The notes beneath the pieces were generated by a model, which did no database searches, was not told the origin of the DNA, and saw only the letters and a list, made by a program, of their open reading frames with translations. From Spinacia oleracea (Eukaryota > Streptophyta > Magnoliopsida > Caryophyllales > Amaranthaceae), in contig NC_079488.1 of NCBI RefSeq assembly GCF_020520425.1, positions 1,279,747 to 1,343,746 on the forward strand: a stretch of DNA of 64,000 nucleotides. Reading direction: 5' to 3'. A program made the translations under genes and the position numbers. Each line of letters begins with the position of its first letter. The first letter of the stretch is position 1. Positions 56,501-64,000 of the stretch are shown in pieces.

Positions 56501-59500
56501 ACTTGGCAGTTGGCATTGATTACCTGCTTGTTAATGAAAATTGACATGGTCAATCCAACATATTGGATAAGGCTCAGTTGTTTTCATTGGTGGCTTAGTG
56601 TTCATTTGTATTTCTTCATTGTTCTCCAAACAATCCAGAATCCAGACATAGAACAAATCAAACCACCTCAGCTTTAGGTGAGTGGGTGTAAGAAACAGGT
56701 AGACAGAATAAGAGAGATGTAGTAAAAAGGTGGGTGGGTATAGGAAAATGATAGATAAAGTTAGAGTGAGTGAATGGAAATGTGTAAATATTGTGGGTTG
56801 TTAAAATGGTAAATTGTGTTGCCAAAAATAGAATAAAGTGGATACATCCTAATGAAAAAACATCACAGTTGCGTGAGGGAATTCAAGCTGCTTGATAGAA
56901 GCTATTCAAGGTCAATTGATAACAGAGCAAATTCTCTATATGGCTCCTACATAATTGTCATCACCATTACCATGTGCCAGTTGTCACCACCAAAATTTGA
57001 TCCCAGAAAGCATCACAATTGGTGAAGAAATTATCACATGTAATTTAAGCCTTCATAAAAGCCCCTTAACCACACTAGACTCGAACTATCAATACCCTCT
57101 ATTGAAGTCTAATTAACCAGAACTATATTTGATTGAACATAATTGCTATTGATGCCCAATGTCCCAATTTCTGAAACCATAATTGATAATTCAACATAAA
57201 AGGTTAAACAGCCAATTATTTACACCACAATTGTCTTGTTTTAAATTGCTTCATCTGAGGCCAAACCAATCATCACATAGCCCTTTAATTTTCAGAAAAT
57301 TATTTCACTAACTTTGTACACTTTCACAAGATAAACAATAAACCATAGTTTCTAGAGACTAAAAAATGTGAAAGCAGCTTTGATCAAGATTAACAATCTT
57401 AGAAGAGGTTCGGTAACTTACCCAAAAGGAGACTCAACCTCAATAGCAAGAGTAAGATGCACAGATGACTCATTAACATTGCCGCTTGCACCAAGATCTG
57501 TAACTGTGCATGCCTCATGAGCAAAACCTCTTGGAAGATATAGGACATCACCTTCTTTAAGCAAAATCTTCCTGCTTTCCACCAGTAAATCCGGAGGAAC
57601 TTCAAGACACTCATATAGACGAGGTAACTTGACAATTGGTTGTGGATAGACTGTCCATTGTTTAGCTCCATAAAGTTGACAGACAAAGACGCAATGATCA
57701 TCATAGTGGCAGGATAATCCTTGAGAATTAGGTGGTGTAACATACAGGTTAGCACCTACTGATGGTTGACCAAAAATAGAAGCAATTTCTCGTGTTACTG
57801 CAGCAATGCTACTAATGCGGAACTCCATACCACGCACAGCTATAGTATAACCTTCCTCAAATGCTGCTTCACACTTTAAGATGTCCTGAGCAGAAAAAGA
57901 TATTGGAGTCCCAATGCCACTGCTTGAACCTTCCTGAAAGTAATGCTCCTCGAATTTAGAATGCAAGTTGGTCTTTACAACACGTATGTCCTGCTGATAC
58001 ATTATTGGGGAACCAAGTGTATCCCTTACATCATTAAGTAGACTCAGGCTGTCTATTTCATTCAAAGCTACAGGAGGGCAGGAAACCATTCCTCGTAGAA
58101 TAGAAGAAAGAAATCTAGGCAGAGCTTCTTCACATGTTAGTGAATGCATAAATGAGCTGAAATCGACCTTAGGCATCTCCAGATCTTTTGCTTGATTCCT
58201 TATCAGAAAAGGTGAGGATTCCCAATGTTCCATCATGAAGTTCATAAAACTTGACAATGAAGGCCAAAATATTTGTCCAATGACAGCCTCTGAAGGTATG
58301 TAGTGAGTAAGAGCTGGAGCAGTCATTGACAGCCTAAAAATGCTTTCTGCCAAGTTCTTAGCCGTAATGTTGCTCATGTAGGAGCATTTTACTTCGAAGA
58401 ACTTCAGAAATTTTGAAACTAACAACTGTTCACGTAAGTTAGACCATATATCTCTCAAGTAAGGCAAAATCGCTTCTTTCAGCCTTCTCGGAATGTTTTT
58501 GAGCTGTTCAGAGTTGCAAAAGTTGGTAAGAGTAGCAGCAACATTGAGAAGAAGCAGTAGAGTTTCATCTTGTTTATGTTCAACTCCAAGGAAAATATCA
58601 CCCTCATTTTCGATGAGATTAATATACAGGGAAGATACCATGGGTTTTTGAACCTGAAGGAACCCAAGCCTAATAGATATTACACATCATAAAGTTGTCA
58701 TGCATAAAAATATAAAATTAAGTATGAGAAAGCGGCGACAAAGTCAAGAAGCGCATGAATATTTTAGGATTATATGAACAACCATACCAGGAAGTAAGCA
58801 GTTGCAAGATTATGAAAAACCAACAATAGAACATTGAGATTCATATGTCAGCATATTCTTGACAATTGAATTAATGTTGTTTCGTTTGTCATCCACTAAT
58901 TTGCACCTCTTTTGGATTTTTGGGTGATTTGTACATAAAGGAAAACTGAATCTATTACCGATAAGGTGGTTTATCAAAAAACAAAACTGCTGACTTGGCA
59001 CAAAGGGATCCTTGGCTCCTTGCAAAATAATCAGCAGCCAGAAGTGTCCCTTCCATAAGAGTCAACCAAGTAAGACTTTCTCACATGAAGAAAAAGCAAT
59101 ACCACAGTAAACAAAGGCCACTAAGGGATCCTACAAGGTTCAAACTAACGTTGTTGTGGAAGTCTACTAAACACGATGAAGTTTTGGATACTTTCAGCTC
59201 CATAGTAGACCATAACATAGGACCATATCACTGCATGAGAGTGCATGAAAACTAACCGGGTTTGTAGCCAGTTCACACCATTCAAAATTCCCATGATCTC
59301 AGCTCAAAAAGCCATGCCTCCATCGCCCCTCTATTCATTGTACCAATCAAGGAAACATCCGGAAATACCAATTGTCCACGACTATATGATTCCGGCAAGC
59401 ACATATTCACAGCCCTCTTAGTTTGTTGATCAATACACTGCTCGAAACCTTAATTGCAAAATTTCTACACTATTCGAAACCTTGGGTCATGAAATTTATA

Positions 59501-60262
59501 CACTATTGAAATTTGAAACCCTGGGTCTGAAATTTCTATACTGTTCAAAACCTGGGCTAGTTTAATTTATGTTTTAGTACCCAAACATCAACTATATAAT
59601 ACAGAAAAGTTCCATTCCATATAATTGAATTATTTGAAACCTTGGCTCATGAAACATGAAAAATATGTTCTGACTTTATAATGTTCAATACAAAGCAACA
59701 TTCAGATAAACAAAACTAAAGCAGAAACAACAAAATTGCAAAAAAAAGGAGGAGAAACTTACATTATATAATTCAAACCGGAAAGTTCCAACAACCTTTG
59801 ACAACCCAATGAAGAAATAGAAAGATCCAAAACAGCATTACAAAGAGCAATCTTAACTTCCATCTTCTCAGCCCTAAAAATATTCACAACTAAACCCTTT
59901 ACAATCTCAGTATCCCCAGCAATCCTCTCATTGGCCTCAATCGAAACAAGGGATGCCGCCCCAACAATCTTCGCCGCAATGCAAACGATAGCGCCGCAGT
60001 TAGAGTGTAGAAGGAGAGGGATGAGAGAGAGAATGGGACTGAGAAGGGGTGATTGTGAGGAAGAAGGTGAGTTGGGGTTTAGGAGATGGAGAAATTTGAT
60101 TAAGGAATTGAGGATTAAGGGTTTAGATAGAGGGTTTTCTGGGATTTTGAGGGCGGCAAGAGTTGTGGAGAAGAGTGTGATGATATTGGGGTTGTTCTTC
60201 TTCTTCTGCCATGGATGCTTCTTGCGAGTTTTGGTTCGTTTGCTTCCCTTCTTCGGTTCCAT
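53554..60262 (-). CDS. JmjC/cupin_4 ribosomal oxygenase, NO66/RIOX-like
   Basis: Three exons on the minus strand: 60262-59763, 58669-57422 and 54145-53554, giving 779 aa. Exon 2 was placed at the AG at 58670-58671 because only this keeps phase with the strong GTAAGT donor of exon 1. The N-terminus is basic (MEPKKGSKRTKTRKKHPWQKKK), a likely nucleolar/nuclear signal, followed by a helical domain. The JmjC/cupin_4 domain contains the iron ligands H488 and D490 (LSCHYDDHCVFV), a likely 2-oxoglutarate-binding Lys503 (GAKQWTVYP) and the distal H551 (LPRGFAHEA). The C-terminal part (WEGFAHIALYQW onward) is a winged-helix-type tail in this family. NO66/MINA53 enzymes hydroxylate histidines of ribosomal proteins; the plant proteins are annotated as histidyl hydroxylase/demethylase NO66. 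Length fits the plant family (about 750-800 aa). All catalytic residues are present. Confidence 0.92.
54146..57421. other. Intron 2 of the ribosomal-oxygenase gene
   Basis: 3.3 kb. Contains the MITE at 55279-55550 and a second MITE-like end at about 55555-55600 (gctccgttttcgaagttcta). A minus-strand open frame at 54798-55049 has no recognised domain and is not called. The rest is ordinary AT-rich intron. Confidence 0.6.
55279..55550. mobile_element. Diverged Stowaway-type MITE
   Basis: Ends CTCCCTCCGTTTTTTTAAGT and CCTCCTCTGTTGTTTCTTAA (second reverse-complemented) with TA on both sides (55277-55278, 55551-55552). Older than the copies at 11540 and 38160, judging by end divergence. Within intron 2 of the oxygenase gene. 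Confidence 0.75.
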
Positions 60263-60348
60263 TTTCTGGTTTATGATTCTCCTGATTGCTTTGTAATCTG
60301 CTGTAAACTTCGGAATATGAGTTGTTTCAAAATAAGGTGTGCCGGGCA

Positions 60349-61294
60349 GGTTAGGATACATATGACAAAACATAAATCATGCGGAAAAAACCTTAATGCC
60401 AGGAAACATATTATTTACACATAATCATTTAGCATAATTTAGGAGCATACACTTTGTAGCGTGCCCTCCCTAGCTGCGCCCGAACCGAACAAGTCTTTAG
60501 GACTCCAAATGTCGTCCCTCCGTAGATAGTCCACAGTACGTCCGGATCCGCCTCAAGTTAGACCAACTAGAATCGCCCTTAAGGTTACTAGGAATTTCGG
60601 CTATTGTGTTTGCAAGTGTATGGCTGATTTTTCTTTCAAAAACTTACCCTTTGAATACTTCAATTGTGTCTGTAAATAATGACCCTAGGCACTTATTTAT
60701 AGAGGTATGGAAAATAAACTGGAATCCTATTAGGGTACTAATTAATTTAATTAGAATCATGCTAGGACTCTATTTAAATAAACTTTATCTAATAGGTTTA
60801 GGATTTAATCTTTTATCGAATCCCAATAGCTTTAGGATTCGCACACGAGCATCGCACGAGCACCGTACACCCGCGCAGGCCTTGCGGCCCACGCTGAGCG
60901 CACAACGCTCGGCCCATGCTGCTGTCCGCGCGCGCCCATGGCTTCGGCTGGGCCTGGTCGAGGCTTTGGCGTGTGTTGGTGATGCGCGTGGCTTGCTGGG
61001 CGATGGCCTGGCTTCGTGCCGGGCCTTCGTCTAGCGAGCCTCGTCCGATGCTAATTCGTACGATACACTTCCGATTAAATTCCCGATTTCGGAATTCATT
61101 TCCGATACGAACAATATTTAATATTTCCGATTCCGGAATCAAATTCCGTTTCGAACAAATAATTAATATTTCCGTTTCCGGAATTATTTTCCGATTCCGA
61201 TAATATTTCCGATTCTGACAATATTTCCGTTTCCGGCAATATTTCCGATTCCGGCAATATTTCCATTTCCGATAATACTTTCCGATACGTACCA
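60349..61294 (-). mobile_element. Truncated, diverged copia LTR upstream of the oxygenase gene
   Basis: Reverse-complement match to the LTR family at 16636-18049. The LTR end (cctaac) lies at about 60349, the 'ggcggatccggacgtactgt' block at about 60531-60552, the GC-rich zone at 60860-61040, and the TTCCGGAA array at 61075-61294. The LTR start (about 400 bp) is missing; the copy breaks off at 'ggtacgtatcgg'. It ends about 90 bp before the oxygenase start codon and points the same way, so its promoter-containing part faces the gene. Confidence 0.88.
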
Positions 61295-63463
61295 ATCGTG
61301 CTTGTGTCGCACAGCCACCACCACCACTCACGGCCGCCGAGCAAGTTCTGCCGCCTCCAGTCGCGCCTCTCACCGCCGGCCACCTTCGTCCTCCCTTCCT
61401 TTTGGTTAATCCCTGAAAAACCCTAAGTGAATTTAATGTTTTTAAATTATGTTTAAATTATGTAATATTAATGTTTTAATAATTTAATTAGGGTTTTCAT
61501 ATTTAAATTATTAAGTTTTGATGATGTATTTAGAAATTTCAGATTATATGTTGTTGAAATTAATGTAATCATTTTCATATTTGTTAATTGCGTTTAAGTT
61601 AGAGTTTTAATGAAGTTTTATTAATTTAATTCATGATTATTGAATGTAAATTATAAGTTATTATGCTTAAATTATATTTTCAGATTATATATTATGCTTA
61701 ATTAATAACTTAATTTTCAGATTATGTAATTAAATTGAAATAAGGAATTTAATTATTAAAGCATGGATTTTTAAGGTTTTAATATTCTAAAATCATAATA
61801 GCATGATTATATATTATTAAAGCTATTACTTTTATGATTTTAAGAACGTTGATTATGCTTTGTGGACGTTTGAAATTATTTTATATTGCTGAAAATTAAA
61901 GTATAATGTTTGCAAAGAGTTTTCAACGAATTTCAATAATTAATTCAATAATTATGATGCTAGGAAATCAAATATCCGAGTTTTGATATTGGGAAAGGTT
62001 CTAGATATGGTTAGGATGCATTTAGAATGCTTTATTATGGTTGTCAATGATTAGAAATTGATTTGGGTACGTTTCTTGATTATTTTAGGCGGAGAATTCT
62101 TTGTGGGCGACTTTTGAATTCGTTAAAGTGGCCTATCAGTTTGTTTACACAAGGTACGTACATACCTGTGTGCTTGGATGTGTGTTGTATTGAGAATATG
62201 ATGAATATATTTATGAACTTGTTTATGTTGGAATTTCATGTTCAATGTCGTTGAATTAATGCGTTGAGCATAGAACTTTATTTATAAGAATTGAATCATG
62301 TTAGCATGGAATATTGATGCAAGCATGTTGGTTTTGTGGAACTTTATATTATTTAGTATTAGTTTAGATCTTTATTGATCGTTGTTCCTCTTTAGATTTT
62401 CACTACTTTATAAGGGCCGAGGACCTTGTTTGGTAGTTGAACCTTATACCTAATAAAGGTTTTTAAATATGGATAAAGGAAGGATTAAAATAGTTGGAAT
62501 TGGCTCTTGGTTGAATGTTGTGATCACTGGTTTAATTCAAAGATAAAAGAAGTTGTGTTTACTTGTTGAATATAATATTTATGTTTGATGAGTCATAACC
62601 AAGTATTAAAAGTTAAGTCATGTAAAGTGAAAATGAGTAGCAATAGCTTTAGACTGTGCACGTCTAAAGTGACGGACAATCAGGAGTTGGGGTCATGGGT
62701 AGCCTATGGCTTTTTCTGGGGCCGGATTGATCACCGGTTCTATTTTTATTTAAAAGTCCCTCGATATCGCAGGTCATTGGGGTTTACGGAGTCGCGCCCG
62801 TACCTCGTCTTCCTTAGTGAAGAAGAAGAAGTTTCTAGTAGACAACTCAGTCCATTGACTATTTCAATTAAAATAATGTTAATGATACAAAGGTCTAGTC
62901 CAGTCAAATATAGTCTTCAAGTCAATATATCTTGATTATCCTTGCTTATGTTTTATTTAGTACCATGTTAGGATTGTTCGTTTAATAGAATCATGTTAGG
63001 ATTATTATTGATTTAGTATGTAGTACTCAGCTTTGCTGATTACGTGCTTTTGCTTGTACATGTTGATCATGGCTATGCCTTATTGATCCTGTGATGACCC
63101 AATCTTTGGTGAGCAGTCTCTAAGGATCAATAAGCATCGTCCATCTGTAGGTTTGAAGATGTTGCATCATTGGGATCGGGAATAGAGATCTTGTATTTAG
63201 TTTTGATTTACTAAGTTGACTTGGGTTTGTTAATTGGGACTTTAAACTTGTCGTACTATTTATATTTCCTTATTTTCGTTGGATGATTTTTGGGATTAAA
63301 CCTGTAATCGATTATTTATAAACCTAAAGTTAGTTTTATGTTTTCCGCTGCAAAATTCTGAATAAGCCGTTACGTTTTCACACGGGCGATAATGCCTTGA
63401 TAATTCTCTACGTTTTATATTAAAATGTTGTTTTAGAAAAGAGAGAATTGTCGGGGTGTTACA
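61295..63463 (+). mobile_element. Probable Ty3/gypsy 5' LTR (left boundary lost)
   Basis: Ends 'gtcggggtgttaca' at 63463, directly before a primer-binding-site-like sequence, as in Tekay/Del-type gypsy LTRs. The first 100 bp (61300-61390) are GC-rich (gccaccaccaccactcac, ccgccggccacc). The body is AT-rich with no reliable coding region. The left boundary is obscured by the copia LTR, so the length is uncertain. Confidence 0.5.
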
Positions 63464-63466
63464 AAG

Positions 63467-63480
63467 TGGTATCTAGAAGC
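63467..63480 (+). other. Gypsy primer-binding-site-like sequence
   Basis: 'tggtatctagaagc' resembles TGGTATCAGAGC with a small insertion/substitution, three bases after the LTR end. Confidence 0.55.
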
Positions 63481-64000
63481 TAAGGTTTTACTTTAATAAA
63501 TTTTTAGGCGCCTAACTATCTAGTTATTTATAATAAATTTCTTAAAAATCGAGCTTCTACGTATTATAGTGTTCAAAAAATTGGTACTTTTTTTTGGGGA
63601 GCCGATTTCCTTTTATCTTGTTTGAAAGCATATAATACTCCTTATTTAAGTTCGAAATCAAATTATTATTCAAGTTAAAGTGATACTTTCGACATTTTTA
63701 TTTTTCTTATTATTTATTATTCAAAAAAAATAATGAGTACACTTTTTTTTAAGTTGTTTCAAGAGTTAGAATTCGTTAATTAGGAAATATAAATCTTTTC
63801 GAATTAATAACTTTATTCTCGAATTTATTCGCTACGCATTTTCTTAACTTATTTCACTTTATTTATTTTATATTTTTATTTATGTTATTATTCTATGTTA
63901 TAATTTTATTAAATTTTCGTTCTTTTATTTCGTTATATAAATTATTCTAATGCTTTAGTTTATGAGAGATGGGTAGTATAAGAAGGGCATATAAGATAGA
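63481..64000 (+). other. Probable gypsy leader to window edge
   Basis: Very AT-rich, no open frame of note. Expected to be the untranslated leader of the gypsy element whose coding region would lie beyond the window. Confidence 0.4.

Noticed and set aside
58479-58667. Alternative start of oxygenase exon 2 at the CAG before 'gttcaaaaac'
   Set aside because: That acceptor would put exon 2 out of phase with the strong GTAAGT donor of exon 1; the AG at 58670-58671 restores the frame.
59931-60296. Plus-strand 121-codon open frame
   Set aside because: It is the antisense of exon 1 of the ribosomal-oxygenase gene, which has the better coding evidence.

Overview
This is a plant nuclear window: AT-rich, with canonical GT-AG introns in every gene, gene families specific to land plants, and a heavy load of Ty1/copia, Ty3/gypsy, MULE, Helitron, LINE and Stowaway-type elements. 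Short TACTCCGTA/TACGGAGTA words and CTCCCTCCGTC-ended MITEs recur. I read it as a core eudicot, plausibly Amaranthaceae/Chenopodiaceae (Caryophyllales), but the taxon is an inference.

Five host genes can be assembled exon by exon. (1) 8285-10203 (+): a three-exon NAC gene of 191 aa, a close match to XND1/NAC104. (2) 40494-28318 (-): a three-exon PLAC8/cadmium-resistance-type gene of 190 aa whose second intron is about 10.8 kb and packed with transposon debris. (3) 49960-44361 (-): a five-exon trichome birefringence-like (TBL) O-acetyltransferase-type gene of 503 aa. (4) 52493-53054 (+): a two-exon small secreted protein of 118 aa with a signal peptide and an acidic, tyrosine-containing, proline-rich C-terminus; it looks like a peptide-hormone precursor. 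(5) 60262-53554 (-): a three-exon JmjC/cupin_4 ribosomal-oxygenase (NO66/RIOX-like) gene of 779 aa. An old LTR lies less than 100 bp upstream of its start codon, in the same orientation.

Repeat layout. 1-1170 is a rearranged copia LTR, one part forward and one part reversed, inserted into another copia element (1171-3380, minus). 3381-8284 is intergenic sequence with microsatellites close to the NAC gene. 11540-11894 is a textbook Stowaway MITE. 12595-15103 is a MULE-like element with a 10-bp target duplication. 15550-27761 is a terminal-inverted-repeat element made of AT-rich minisatellite. It was split by a very young complete copia element (16636-27104; LTRs differ by two substitutions and one 4-bp indel; 5-bp target duplication GAAAG) whose coding region is broken twice by one extra A. 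The PLAC8 intron holds a gypsy element interrupted by a mosaic of organelle-like and LINE-like pieces (about 30559-32040). It also holds a second gypsy family as a long inverted repeat (arms 34240-36095 and 36450-38655), with a Stowaway MITE in one arm only. 42019-43240 is a probable Helitron remnant. The right edge carries a gypsy LTR and primer-binding site leading out of the window.

The host genes do not form a pathway; they are independent neighbours. The most unusual points are the long inverted repeat inside a transcribed intron, the peptide-precursor gene, the nested young copia with paired homopolymer frame breaks, and the LTR at the 5' end of the ribosomal-oxygenase gene.
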